DNA of 64,000 nt from Scylla paramamosain (Eukaryota; Arthropoda; Malacostraca; Decapoda; Portunidae), in contig NC_087192.1 in the NCBI RefSeq assembly GCF_035594125.1, positions 9,835,001-9,899,000 on the forward strand. Reading direction: 5' to 3'. The stretch's first letter is position 1. Each line of letters begins with the position of its first letter. Positions 1-12,102 of this stretch are shown one piece after another. Under the pieces are notes generated by a model. It saw nothing but the letters and a program-made list of their open reading frames with translations, did not search any database and was not told the origin of the DNA. Both the position numbers and the translations under genes were made by a program.

Positions 1-2495
1 CACCCACAGCAGGTACAGCAGGAACATCAGGAGCACCAGGAACAGCAGGACCAGCGGATACAGCAAGAAAATTAGGAGCAGTAAGAACGTCAGGTGCAGC
101 AGGAAAATCAAGACCAATCAATAGGAGCAGCAGGTGAGTGCATAAAACATTTCTCTTCCATTGCTTATCATATCCCTAGTCTCACCCACAGCAGGAAAAG
201 CAGAAACATCAGGAGCAGCTGGAGCACCATGAACATCAGCAGTAACAGGAACATAAGAAGCAGCAGGAGCAGCAGGTGAGTGCACAACACCTTTCCCTAC
301 CCATACTTATCCCATCCCTTGTCTCACCTACAGCAGGAACAGCAGATACAACAGGAACGTCAGAAGAAACGGGACTTTCAGCAGCAGCGGGAACAGCAGG
401 TGAATGCACAATACCTCTATACCTTCCCCATACTTATCCCATCCCTTCTCTCACTCACAGGAACAGCAGGGGCATCAGGAACACAGGGAACGGTAAAGCA
501 ACAACATCAGAAGCAGCAGGAACATCAGGAGCAGCAGGTGAGTGCGCAACACCTCCCCACACATCCCATACTTATCCCATCCCTTGTCTCACCCACTGCA
601 GGTACAGCAGGAACATCAGGAGAAGCAGGAACAGCAGGAGCATTAGATACAGCAGCAACAACAGAAGCAGCAAGAACATCAGGTGCAGCAGGAACATCAG
701 GACCACTAGGAGCAGCAGGTGAGTGCACAACACCTCCCTACCCTTCCCATACTTATCACATCCCCTTTCTCACCCACAGCAAGAACAGAAGGGCAGCAGA
801 TATAGCAGGAAAGTAAGGAGCAGCAGGAACATCAGGAAGATCAGGAGCAGCAGGAACATCAGGAGCAGCAGGAACATCAGGAGCAACAGGAACATCAGGA
901 GCAACAGGAACATCAGGAGCAGCAGGAACATCAGGAGCAGCAGGAACATCAGGACCACTAAGAGCAGCAGGTGAGTGCACAACACCTCCCTACCCTTCCC
1001 ATACTTATCACATCACCTGTCTCACCCACAGCAAGAACAGAAGGGCAGCAGATACAGCAGGAAAGTAAGGAGCAGTATGAGCAACAGTAACATCAAGAGC
1101 AGCAGGAACATCAGGAGCAGCAGGAACATCAGGAGCAACATGAGCAGCAGGTGAGTGCAAAACACCTTCTTACCTTTCCCATACTTATCCCATCATTTGT
1201 CTCACCCACAGCAGGTACAGCAGGAGCAGCAGATACAGCAGGAACATCAGGAACAGCAGGAGTAGCAGGTGAGTGCTCAACACCTCTTTACCCTTACCAT
1301 ACTCATCCCATCCTTTGTCTCACCAACAAAGCAGGTACACAGGAACATCAGGAGTACCAGGGAAAGCAGGAGAAATAGATACAGCGGGAACATCAGGAGC
1401 AGCAGGAAAAGCAGGAGCAGCAGATACAGCAGGAACATCAGGAGCAGCAAGTGAGTGCACACCACCTACTTACCTTCCCCATACTGATCTCATCCCACAA
1501 CAGGAAAATCAGGAGCAGGAGGAGCGAACAGCAGGGGCAGCACGTGCAACAGGAACATCAGGAGCAACAGGAACTTCAGGAGCAGCAGAAGCAACAGGTG
1601 AGTGCACATCACCTCCCTACACTTTCCATACTTATCCCATTCTTTGTCTCACCAAAACAAGGTACAGCATGAGCATCAGGAGGAGCAGGAACAGCAGAAG
1701 CAATAGATACATCAAGAACATCAGCAGCAGCAGGAGCAGCAGGTGAGTACACAGTACCTTAACCTTCCCATACTTATTCCATCCCTTGTCTTACTCACAG
1801 TAGGAAATGTAGGAACATTAGGAGCAGCAGGAACAGCAGGACCAGCATGAACATCAGGAGCAACAGGAACATCAGGATCAGTAGGAGCAGCAGGTGAGTG
1901 CACAACAACTCCCTAACCTTTCCATACTTATCCAATACCTTATCTCCCTCAGCAGATACAGTAGGAGCAGCAGCAACATAAGGAGCAGCACGAACATCAG
2001 AAACAGCAGGAGCAGCAGGAATATAAGTAGCAACAAAAACAGCAGGAGCAGCAGGTGAGTGCACAACACCTCCCTATCATTCCCATGCTTATCCCATCCA
2101 TTGTCTCTCCCACAGCAGGTACATCAGCAGCAGCAGGAGCAGCAGGAGCAGCAGGTGAGTGCACAGCACCTTCCTACCATTCCCATGCTTATCCCATTCA
2201 TTGTCTCTGTCACAGCAGGTACATCAGTACCTGCTACAATTCCCATAATCATCCCATTCCTTGTCTCACCCACAACAGGAGGAGGAGCAGCAGGAGCAGC
2301 AGTTTCAGGAGCATCAGGTGAGTGTGCCCTACCCTCTCCATACTTATCCCATCCCTCGTCTCACCCACTGAACGTACAGCAGCAGGTGAGGGCGTCACAT
2401 AACCCTGCTTTCCCTACTCCATACCCCATCTCTTGTCGCAACAAGAGCATCGTAAATAGGAACAGCAGGAACAGCAGGAAGAACAAGAGCACTAG
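1..2495 (+). CDS. Gly-X-X repeat mini-exon array, unit U0 (5' end outside window)
   Basis: About 17 short exons lie between repeated ~60-bp introns starting GTGAGTGC and ending CCCACAG. Likely exons: 10-133, 192-275, 334-399, 461-537, 602-718, 780-812, 1032-1064, 1212-1268, 1343-1450, 1504-1597, 1674-1742, 1801-1893, 1953-2054, 2116-2154, 2279-2317 and 2460-2495. The frame GCA-GGA-ACA-TCA-GGA-GCA gives Gly at every third residue with Ala, Thr and Ser between, as in collagen-like or other polyproline-II repeat proteins. Most exons are multiples of three with phase-1 ends. Damage here: exon 10-133 is 124 nt (+1), 461-537 is 77 nt, 1504-1597 is 94 nt, 192-275 contains TGA and TAA, and 780-812 contains TAG. 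U0 is probably not a fully readable copy. The frame choice is inference, because the repeat leaves other frames partly open too. Confidence 0.5.
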
Positions 2496-2636
2496 GTGAG
2501 AGCTAAACACCTCCCTGCCTTCCCCCACCACTATTCCATTCCTTGTCCCAGCAGGAGCATCATAACCAAGAGCTACAGGTACAGCAGCAGCAGTAGGATC
2601 ATCTAGAGCAGCAGGTACTGCAGGAGCACACATCAG

Positions 2637-2920
2637 GAGTAGCAGAAGCAGCAGGTATGAGAGGAGGTACAGCAGCAGCACCAGCAGCAGCAGCAGCACC
2701 AGCACCAGCAGCAGCAACAGCAGCAGCAGCAGCAGATGCAATAGATGCAGCATCAACAGCAGTAGATGCAATAGAAGATCCAAGGGTAGCAGCAACAGCA
2801 ACAACAACAGCAGCAGCGGCAGCAGCAACAACAGATGCTTTCCTCTTCTTTCTACTCCTCCTCCTCTTCCTCTTGGTTCTTCTCTTTCTTCTCCGTCTCG
2901 CCGCTCGTCTGAGTTCTTAA
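2637..2920 (+). CDS. Terminal exon: Ala-rich stalk, Leu-rich hydrophobic tail (U0)
   Basis: Starting after a possible acceptor (CACATCAG), the same phase-1 frame as the mini-exons runs open for about 94 codons to TAA at 2918-2920. The first part is Ala-rich with Pro, Thr and Asp, coded by GCA repeats. The end is a run of about 20 Leu/Phe/Val residues followed by a short basic tail, RLAARLSS. If expressed, this could be a C-terminal membrane segment. It could also be an artefact of a CT-rich tract. The same frame and the same last residues occur in U1 and U4 despite indels, which favours coding. No polyadenylation signal stands out before the BEL/Pao remnant that follows directly. Confidence 0.4.
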
Positions 2921-2956
2921 CTCTCAGAGAGTGAGAGTACCCAACGCAACTCCCCT

Positions 2957-3600
2957 TCAGCCTTTAAGCTGTTTCTTTATATCGATAGTCTCATATAGAT
3001 TAGTCCCATACCCTTCCATCAGGTCAATGTAAACAGCTCTTGTTGACAGGTAAATAAAAATTACTCCATAAGCCTTGTGCTTAGTACGTCTTTTGACCGT
3101 GTCCTTAACCATGAAGGGTCCAAAGAGATCCGAAGCGGTGTTCATGAATGGCGGTGACGGTTTCAAGCGCTCTGGGGGGAAGTTGACCCATTATTTGATC
3201 TTCAGCAATTTTCTTCAGCCTCCGACAATAAGTGCATTTCCCCTCAACAAACCTTATAAGTTTGTGAACAGTAGGAATCCAGAATTTAGTTTGTTTTTTG
3301 GCAAGGGTGGATTCAATGCCAGAATGGTCAGCCTCATGCGCATATCTCACATATAACGTTGTAAAGGGATGGTTGGGAGGCAGCAGAATATACTCATTTT
3401 GATTGTAATAGTCTTTTAACCACTTAGGGATGCGCTCTCCTACTATGATGATGCCATCCTCTCTCAGGACTGGTCCCAACCGACGGTAATGATTTTCCCA
3501 ATCTGGATGTAAAGTAGTGTGCACCCGCTTTGTCCACCAACTCTCAGCTGTTAATAAGTCATCAGTGGATGCGAAACAGAAATTGTACCAAGGGACTTGT
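2957..3600 (-). pseudogene. BEL/Pao integrase: zinc-binding region and core start (U0)
   Basis: Two overlapping reading pieces, 3105-3600 and 2957-3166, resemble a BEL/Pao integrase. The first has the His/Cys zinc-binding region, with H-E-A-D-H followed downstream by C-T-Y-C. The second begins the catalytic core with the phrase DLFGPFMVKDTVKRRTK and then YLSTRAVYIDL. The core ends early after a few more residues, so the later acidic catalytic residues are missing. A frameshift separates the two parts near 3105-3166. Confidence 0.75.
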
Positions 3601-3996
3601 TCTTTTAGGCATTTAGGATTCTACCAGTTACCTCATAATTTTTTTCGAAACTACTAAACCTCACATCGATAATGTCCATATCATCTACAGCAGACTGGGT
3701 GTGCGCGATCGATGTCTCAGTCCGGTCTGGCAACTCATCTACCAGATCTTTTCGCAAAGGCTTCTTCTTCTTCTACTGGATGAGAGAGGAACTCTGGTCC
3801 CCTTTGCCACGTAGAATTACTGTGCAACTCTTCTGGTTGTGTGACTCGTGTTAGAAGATCTGCAGGGTAACATTCACTAGGCACCCACCACCACTTGTCA
3901 GGATCGGTCTTGGATTAAATTTCAGCTACTCTTCTCGCTGTAAAGGTCGCAAAGGCATAACTCTCCTTTTGAATTTGAACTCAGATGATTGCAGAA

Positions 3997-4535
3997 TCAG
4001 TTACATGGAAGACACGAGTAAAGGAATAAGTCATTTCTTTCACTATTGTTTGTCTTAACCTGGCTCCAGTGAGTGACCCCGCACAACTCCAAGCGAGGAA
4101 TGTTCAGCTGACGTAGGGGAGCTGATTTTGTCTTCGCCATCAAGAGTCGAGAAAAGAATGTTCCATCATTTAGATCCCACCTCATGTAAGCGCACGTTCC
4201 AAAGGCTACTGAACTACTGTCAGAAAAGACAATCAGCTTTGGATGACCGATGGCGTTCCTTGGTCTGACCTCCCTGGGAAAATGAAGATGTTCTACTGTG
4301 AATAAGGACATGAAGTACTCCAGCCTGTCAGCTCTCACAGAAACTGGTATGACACCATCCCATCCATAAGACCTCTCCCTACAAGAGTCCTCATCATTAG
4401 TTTCCCTTGCAATGTTACAGGTGCAATCAACCCAAGAGGGTCATACTGGCTGGCAATTTGGCTTGATAGGAGCCTCTTTGTCATACTTCGTGACATCTCC
4501 GACCGTAGTTGATTCGGCGTTAACTTTGGAAGCAC
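3997..4535 (-). pseudogene. BEL/Pao pol: connection and RNase H-like region (U0)
   Basis: The minus-strand piece 4335-4535 carries SQYDPLGLIAPVTLQGK, a phrase typical of BEL/Pao pol after the RT. The next piece, 3997-4338, contains VFSDSSSVAFGTCAYMRW and a later IPRLELCG motif, typical of the Pao RNase H region. The two are broken apart by a stop. Sequence between 3600 and 3997 is presumably the decayed link to integrase. Confidence 0.7.
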
Positions 4536-4589
4536 ATGAAGCTTGTTAGATTAGGGGAGAAGTTGATTTTCACGTCAAAGGAAAGGAAA

Positions 4590-5236
4590 TCAGCCTTGGG
4601 ATGCCATACAATTCTTGAAGTTTTTTTCCTTGTCTGATTGAGGAGGATTCACTGTTGCTTCAGATTCATGTTCTTTGCCAGAAACCTTCCAGTATTTAAC
4701 CTTAAAACCCCCTCGATAAAGAACAGACTCCACATCCTTAATAACTTGTTTAGCGGCATCAAGGGACTTGACAGCAATTAGGATATCGTCCACATAACTG
4801 TTCCTCACGATGAACTGCGAACCCTGGAGGTATTCATGGACATATTTTAACGCAGTATTTTTCAGAGCCACCGTGGCTATCGAGCCACTTGATTTGTCGC
4901 CAATGGGAACAAAAGTCAACACGCATTAATCTGGGGCACGAGGAGCCTCAAAATTTCTCCAAAGGAATCTATGACAATGTTGGTCAAACTCAGACATTCT
5001 CACAGAGTTATACATCTTCCAGATATCGCAAGTCAATCCGACCTGATCCTCCTGGAATCTTTGTAATGCTCCTAAAAGATTGTTAAGTACATCAGGTCTT
5101 TAGCCCAATATTCATTCAGTGTGTGACCCAAATATTTTGTGGAGTAACTGAACACGATTCTAAGAGGAGTAGACACAGAATCTGGTTTTAACACCCCTGA
5201 GTGTGGTATATAAAAAAACTGGATCTTTGTGTCGTG
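4590..5236 (-). pseudogene. BEL/Pao reverse transcriptase, C-terminal half (U0)
   Basis: The RT active-site motif YVDD lies in the minus-strand piece 4590-4922. Upstream, in the same general reading, 4923-5236 shows CDIWKMYNSV and CHRFLWR, motifs expected before the catalytic loop. An in-frame TAA sits just upstream of 4922. The Harbinger insertion cuts the RT at 5237-5239, and the remaining N-terminal part continues at 6067. Confidence 0.75.
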
Positions 5237-5471
5237 TTAAGGCCTGTCCACAACAAAGAAACATTGTTTGGAAACAATGTTTCCCAACTGTTTCCAGCAG
5301 TTTCCCCACAGCTTGGAAACATTTTCCCAACTGTTATGAAACTGTTGGAAACAGTTGGGAAACAAAGTTAGCAAACTGTTTCAAGCTGTTTGGAAACGGT
5401 TAGGAAACAGTTGGGAAACTGTTTCCTAACAATATTTAACGTGTATTTGTTTCCCATCCAGAATGGGAAAC

Positions 5472-5473
<2 letters not shown>

Positions 5474-5528
<55 letters not shown>
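5474..5528 (+). repeat. (GT)n microsatellite inside Harbinger element
   Basis: About 27 GT dinucleotides lie just upstream of the MADF start codon; the U4 copy has a similar tract at about 55,840-55,894. Confidence 0.95.
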
Positions 5529-5531
<3 letters not shown>

Positions 5532-5745
5532 GCGGAAGTGATGAATCAGTACCCGCACGAGGCTTGCAGTGACAACACCATGTGGTCAGCAGAGAAAACA
5601 CTAGAACTTATTGAATTGCTTCATTCATCCCCAGCATTGTGAGATGTGACATGTGGACATTATAGGAATAAGATGAAGAAGATGGATGCCTTGACGGTCA
5701 TTGCTGATAAACTTTTCAGATCCGCCAAAAGCAAGTCACCATGAA
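5529..5745 (+). pseudogene. MADF-domain protein fragment of Harbinger element (U0)
   Basis: From ATG at 5529 the reading shows MWSAEKTLELIELLHSSP, matching the start of a MADF (Myb/SANT-like) domain. PIF/Harbinger elements carry such a second DNA-binding protein beside the transposase. In this copy a TGA at 5640-5642 replaces the TGG found in U4, so it is broken. Only the first part of the domain is present before sequence antisense to the transposase fragment. Confidence 0.65.
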
Positions 5746-5872
5746 AGGGTCCTTTTCCTAGAAATTTCCTTACCCATCTCTTTTTCTTTTTCTTGCCCTT
5801 TCTTGAGTGTATTATTGAAAGTGCTAGATAAAGTACAGAGGCTGCTGCAGCAATTTCTACACTCACAGGCAT
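5660..5872 (-). pseudogene. Harbinger transposase N-terminal fragment (U0)
   Basis: A minus-strand reading from an ATG at 5870-5872 gives a hydrophobic/basic start and then KKKKKRWVRKFLGKGPFHGD, like the segment before the catalytic domain of Harbinger nucleases. The DDE catalytic domain itself is absent. Convergent arrangement with the MADF fragment fits the family layout after internal deletion. Confidence 0.55.
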
Positions 5873-6069
5873 CCTGACGACAACTGAGGTCTGGACAGGA
5901 AACATTGTGTGGAAACACTTTGCGAACTGTTTCCAAGCTGTCTGGAAATAGTTTCCCAACTGTTAGCAAACTATTGGGAAACATTTTCCGAGAAACTGTT
6001 TCCCAACTGTTAGGAAACAGTTGGCAACCTTGTTTCCAAACAATGTTTCCTGGTATGGACAGGCCTTTA

Positions 6070-6628
6070 TTTCTCTCCGGAACAACTCCCTGGCTACTCC
6101 TCGCTCGACCATATCGTCTATCTGTGCCTGGTATGCCTCACAGTAACTTGTCCCGAGCTTCAGCAGTGTTTTCTCAGAAGCATTCAGTCTGGCAATGGCA
6201 GAAGAAACACTGTTTGGTAAGTTCAAGTTCACCCACAGGTAGCACACCGTCCATTGTTTAGGATCATCATCATATTGCAAGCCCTTCGTTATTAGTTCCA
6301 CCTCCCGGTCCTCCTTCAATCTAAAGACCTTGTTCCCGTGCACACAGTTGCCACATCTACATTTTGGACTGCAGGATATTCCCAGACATTCCATTGAAAA
6401 GAAGTATTCCAGATCATCTTTGGTCCTTGATTTAGTCATCGGTTCAGTATACTGATAGTCTTCAACGCTAACATGGTTGACTCGCACGTGTGTAGGGGTT
6501 GACATGTTCGCAAGTCCTAGGGACGGGTGAGATCCCCTCAGCACATACCAGAAGGAATTCTTCATTAACTGGAGATTTCCAGTAGTCTCATCAACTTGCG
6601 GCAAAAACTCCACAGTGATCATTTCCAA
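6070..6628 (-). pseudogene. BEL/Pao pol, RT N-terminal region (U0)
   Basis: This minus-strand piece contains GCCH-like Cys clusters (CSPKCRCGNC), a region leading into the RT (ITKGLQYDDDPKQWTVCY) and QIDDMVERGVAREL, all recognisable BEL/Pao pol features between protease and RT fingers. It ends at the Harbinger insertion. The U2 copy still shows the upstream IGTDHCGVLPQV phrase, which is damaged here. Confidence 0.75.
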
Positions 6629-6656
6629 TTAATAAGTCTATAGTTCCATGGGGTCG

Positions 6657-6872
6657 TCAAAAATGCAAGCCTGCTAGCCTGGGAAAAAGCTGAACAAGCG
6701 TCTGATGGTTCACCTTCACTAACGGGGCTGTCACCTCATCAGTGCCACACGCTGATATACACCAAGTATTTCCATCCAAGTCTAGAAGGGGTACATCACA
6801 CATATGAGAGTTAACAGTCTCCCTTTGGTTCCCAACTTTTGTTATGTCAAATGCAAGTTCTCTCCCGTGCAC
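6657..6872 (-). pseudogene. BEL/Pao pol, region following the protease (U0)
   Basis: The piece reads ITKVGNQRETVNSHMC and then WCISACGTDEVTAP, the stretch linking the aspartic protease to RT in BEL/Pao elements. The protease catalytic region that should precede it is missing, because the CR1-like LINE begins at about 6888. Confidence 0.65.
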
Positions 6873-6887
6873 AATTAGTGCGGATGA

Positions 6888-7460
6888 GTGAGAAGTTGGA
6901 ACCTGAATCTTTTAAAACAGGTAGTCGTAGAACCCACAAGGGGGAATAATATTCTAGATTTAATTCTTACTAACAGGGAGGAAGCAGTCACGCTGGTAGA
7001 GGTTGGAGGACAGCTAGGTAACAGTGACCATAGGGAAATTAGGTACAATCTAGAATGGGAAGAAACTGTTAGAAACAAAAACACTAGTAAAATACCTGAC
7101 TTTAGGAGAGCAGATTTTGAAGAATCAAAAAGCTACCTCGAAGGAGTGGACTGGCAAAGGATGCAGGGTGAGGTCAGGTCAGGGACGGAGTTCAGAGAGA
7201 TAAGGCAGGATGAGAGAGGTGAGGTGAGGCGTGAGTGTGTAGGACAAGAGGAGGGAAGATGTGTCCGGAAGGGGAGGAGGAAAGAGGAAGGGGGAGATAG
7301 GTGTGAGTATGTTGGAATGTCAGGTCATGCTGAAATGAGAGAGGTGAGGTCGAAGCGAATAGCTGAGGGAGTGGAGAGGATGGTAGGGGCCGCAAAGACG
7401 GGATTAGGTGAGGTAAATGTAGATGAATTGTATAAATATTTCGTAGATAAAAGTTCATAG
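6888..7460 (+). pseudogene. LINE endonuclease C-terminal part and linker (U0)
   Basis: The first 45 residues contain the end of an EEP endonuclease fold with the SDH motif. The following ~140 residues are a charged, Glu/Arg-rich linker to the RT. The reading ends with a stop at 7458-7460, where U2 reads on, so the copy cannot make a full ORF2. Confidence 0.7.
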
Positions 7461-7521
7461 AGATCAGTTAGCAAATATCCCATATAGGACAATAAGATCA
7501 CAAAAAAATTACCCTAAATGG

Positions 7522-8959
7522 ATGACTGCTAGGTTAAAGCATTATATAGGGCGTAAGAGAAGTATATATAAGAGATTAAGGGCAGATGAAGAAGTTTTAA
7601 GGACACAATATAATGAATTAGTTAGAACAGTCAGGAAGTTAACGAGGAAAGCTAAGGACAATTATGAATTAAAGGTAGCCAGCCAGGCGAAGACGGACCC
7701 CAAGGGATTTTATCAGGTATACAGGACGAAGAATAAGGATACTATAGGTCCATTAAAGGCAGCAGATGGGGAGCTGGTTAGTTCTGGGGAGGAGATTAGT
7801 AAACTTCTGAATGAGTATTTTTTAACTGTCTTCACCCAAGAAAACATGCAGGATATGCCAGGTAGTGAACAGGTGTTTAGAGCAGATGAGAATGAGAAGC
7901 TGACAGATATTTCCATAACTAGGGAGATAGTGGAACAGGAGATAGATAGGCTTAAAAAGTTCAAGACACCAGGACCAGATGAAATATATCCCAGAATACT
8001 TAAGGAATGCAAAGAGATTATTAGTGAGCCGTTAGTTTCTGTCTTAAGGAAATCACTGGAGTCGGGTGATGTACCAGTAATGTGGAGGTAGGCTAATGTA
8101 CCCATCTTTAGGAAAGGAAATAAAACTTTAGCGTCTAATTATAGACCTGTCAGCTTAACTTCAGTTGTAGGTAAAATGTTAGAGTCAATAATAGCGAGGA
8201 ACATTAGGGAACATTTAGACAAACATAACTTGATAAATCAGTCACAGCATGGCTTCACGAAGGGGAAGTCTTGCCTGACAAATTTGTTAAGTTTTTACAG
8301 TAAGGTGTACGAGGCAGTAGATAATGGTTATAGTTATGATATCTTATATCTGGACTTTAGTAAAGCATTTGACAAGGTACCCCATCAAAGGCTCCTGAGA
8401 AAGGTTAGGGCACACGCGATGGATGAGAAGATGTTAGGCTGGATAGGGTCATGGCTTAGTGACAGGCGACAGAGAGTGGTAATGAACGGGTAATGAGTGG
8501 GGTCATGTAATTAGTGGGGTGCCACAGGGATCAGTATTAGGGCCATTGCTATTTCTAATATATATCAATGACTTGGATAGTGGAATTAGTAGAGATGTTA
8601 GTAAATTTGCGGATGACACAAAGATAGGTAGATTTATTAGGTCAGAATCGGATGCCATCGCCTTGAAGGCAGATTTAGATAAAATGAATGAATGGACGGA
8701 TAGATGGAAAATGCAATTTAATATCATTAAATGCAAAGTGCTTAGCGTAGGTAGAGGAAACCCACACAATAGGTACACATTAAACAACCAAACTCTGGTA
8801 GGTACAGGGTACGAGAAAGATTTAGGAGTTATAGTTAACTCTGAACTCCGTCTAGGGAAACAATGCATAGAAGCCAAAAACAGGGCAAATAGGGTAATAG
8901 GATTCATTTTTAGAAGTGTTAAAAGTAGAAGGCCGGAAGTAGTATTAAAGTTATACTAG
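7522..8959 (+). pseudogene. LINE reverse transcriptase, three broken pieces (U0)
   Basis: The pieces 7522-8091, 8176-8493 and 8519-8959 together cover RT fingers, palm (FADDTKIGR) and thumb. Each boundary is a stop or small deletion relative to the U2 copy, which reads 333 codons without a break across the middle part. The downstream region to ~9400 still resembles the C-terminal part (WNGLSNHVVSARTLESFKR) but has frameshifts. Confidence 0.8.
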
Positions 8960-9702
8960 GCGCTGGTCAGACCTCATCTAGACTACGCTGTGCAGTTCTG
9001 GTCCCCACATTATAGGAAAGATATAGGTCTATTAGAATCAGTACAGAGGAGAAGGACTAAAAGGATACAGGGGATGAGGAGTATTCCTTACGAGGCGAGG
9101 TTGAAGCTGTTAAATTTACATTCTTTAGAGAGACGTAGGTTAAGAGGGGGACCTGATAGAAGTATTTAAGTGGTATAAGGGTTATAACAAGGGGGATGTA
9201 GACAAAATTCTTAGGATCAGCAACCAGGGTAGAACAAGAAATAACGGGTACAAGCTTGAAAAATTTAGGTTTAGGAAGGAGACAGGAAAAAATTGGTTCT
9301 CAAATAGAGTGGTAGATGAGTGGAACGGACTCAGTAATCATGTTGTTAGTGCTAGGACACTAGAGAGCTTTAAGAGATGATTAGACAAGTTTATGGATGG
9401 GGATAATAGATGGAAATAGGTAGGTATATTTTATACTGGGACTGCCACGTGTAAGCCTGGTCGCTTCTTGCAGCTTCCCTTATTTCTTATGTTCTTTTGT
9501 TCTTATGAATCATAAAGAGTAGTGAGGTGTTCTCCATGGCAATAAACACTGCCAGTCATCAACAATAAACCTTCACATGATTACTAACAGTAATTACTAA
9601 CAGCACTAGGCGAAGCTGTTTGTCAAAGATTCCCAAACATGTCATGTAAACTACGATGATGGTCTGCAGTACACTGAACACCGTTAATCAGAATCCCACA
9701 CC

Positions 9703-10296
9703 TTACTTTTCTTTTACAGGTTTTGGCGGTGTGATGTGGAACGATAAGACACTTGAAACAAACTCCCTTTGCCTTAATAACTTGAATTTATCTAAGGCGT
9801 CCATTCTGCTGAAGCCATTACAGTCTACTGTCTGATGCAAATCCGTATCATGATACACGCATCTCTTTCCTACAGGTTTAACCTGAACAGAGTTCCCATT
9901 ATTTCCTGGCTGAGAGTTTAACACTAATTGAGTCATGTTGTTGAGACAATCCACAATGAGGCACTGAGAGGACTTCAATTCCTTCAGTGTTTCTATCAAT
10001 TCACAAGGCTCACCTTTTGTCTCACCTACATAATCAACATTAGTTGCGTTAAATGTTGCCTTCTGAAGGTTGGAACGGATGTCAGATTCCAAGTAAACGC
10101 ACACATCCCTCTCCTTCAAAAGCAAGTCAATGAACACTTGTAAAAGGTTGTCCGGGTCATTTATTTGTTGAGCTTCGTGAACCCACTGGTGTCGTATGTC
10201 GACTGGGTCTCCAGCGCTGAGTCTGGTCTTCAGGACGTTGGCCTTCCTCGTGAAGGTTCGCTTTGCGGCGGCACGTTCCTTGACTAGTTTCTCCAT
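9703..10296 (-). pseudogene. BEL/Pao gag fragment (U0)
   Basis: A 197-codon minus-strand reading starts MEKLVKERAAAKRTFTRKA and later has a CVYHDTDLHQTVDCNGFSRM-type region, the C/H-rich stretch common before the zinc knuckles of BEL/Pao gag. It stops at VKEK. In the next frame, Cys/His residues continue downstream (near 9660-9700), so a one-base frameshift has cut off the knuckles. All four copies share that break, so it predates the duplications. Confidence 0.75.
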
Positions 10297-10300
10297 GGCA

Positions 10301-12024
<1,724 letters not shown>

Positions 12025-12102
12025 GGGCCCTCGTGGCTCAGTGGTAGAGTGATGAACTTTAAGATTGGTGTGAGGGAAGCATGGGTTCGAACCCCACTCG
12101 GA
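12025..12102 (+). repeat. tRNA-like Pol III head (SINE head or tRNA pseudogene), U1
   Basis: TGGCTCAGTGGTAGAG fits a Pol III A box with D-arm, and GGGTTCGAACCCC fits a B box with T-arm, about 30 bp apart. The two acceptor-stem halves (GGGCCCT and ACTCGGA) do not pair, so this is not a working tRNA. The first mini-exon acceptor follows 392 bp later. Confidence 0.75.

Larger units (their letters stand above)
5240..6066 (+). mobile_element. PIF/Harbinger-like DNA transposon, 827 bp (U0)
   Basis: The ends are inverted repeats starting AGGCCTGTCC and ending GGACAGGCCT, flanked by a TTA target-site duplication (5237-5239 and 6067-6069), the size and sequence typical of PIF/Harbinger. Subterminal zones hold many direct and inverted copies of GGAAACAGTTGGGAAAC-like words. 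Internally a MADF-domain fragment (+) and a transposase N-terminal fragment (-) face each other tail to tail and overlap, which suggests a large internal deletion of an autonomous element. Confidence 0.85.
2945..6880 (-). mobile_element. BEL/Pao LTR retrotransposon, 3' pol part (U0), nested and decayed
   Basis: Read on the minus strand, protease-end, RT, RNase H and integrase pieces follow in the usual BEL/Pao order from high to low coordinates. A CR1-like LINE (6888-9500) separates this block from its gag piece at 9703-10296, and a Harbinger element (5240-6066) splits the RT. The integrase breaks off at about 2945, directly against the mini-exon gene end, and I could not pair LTRs. Stops and frameshifts occur throughout, so the element is dead. 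Confidence 0.85.
6888..9500 (+). mobile_element. CR1/Jockey-type LINE, 5'-truncated (U0)
   Basis: Starts inside the apurinic-type endonuclease (6888-7460: PTRGNNILDLILTNREE, then LGNSDH) and continues through the RT (7522-8959) to a 3' end with GGACTGCCACGTGTAAGCC and repeated TTCTTATG units near 9475-9505. RT landmarks are TPGPDEIYPRILKE, YLDFSKAFDKVPHQR, GSVLGPLLFLIYINDL and FADD. It is broken by a stop with frameshift near 8090-8100, a deletion creating TAATGA near 8492 and a TAG near 8957. It inserted into the BEL/Pao element between its pol and gag pieces. Confidence 0.85.

Noticed and set aside
756..980. Minus-strand readings of Val-Pro-Ala-Ala-Pro-Asp repeats across the mini-exons
   Set aside because: They are the antisense of the Gly-X-X repeat; the splice signals (GTGAGT, pyrimidine tract, CACAG) all point to the + strand.
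1..2930. CRISPR-like or simple satellite interpretation of the mini-exon array
   Set aside because: Repeats and spacers are both similar to each other, exon lengths vary in multiples of three, and boundaries match splice sites; this is exon-intron structure, not repeat-spacer structure.
5368..5601. Cys-Val or His-Thr repeat readings over (GT)n
   Set aside because: Microsatellite artefact within the Harbinger element.
12025..12102. Functional tRNA gene
   Set aside because: The acceptor stem halves do not pair and the anticodon arm cannot be folded convincingly; only the internal promoter boxes fit.
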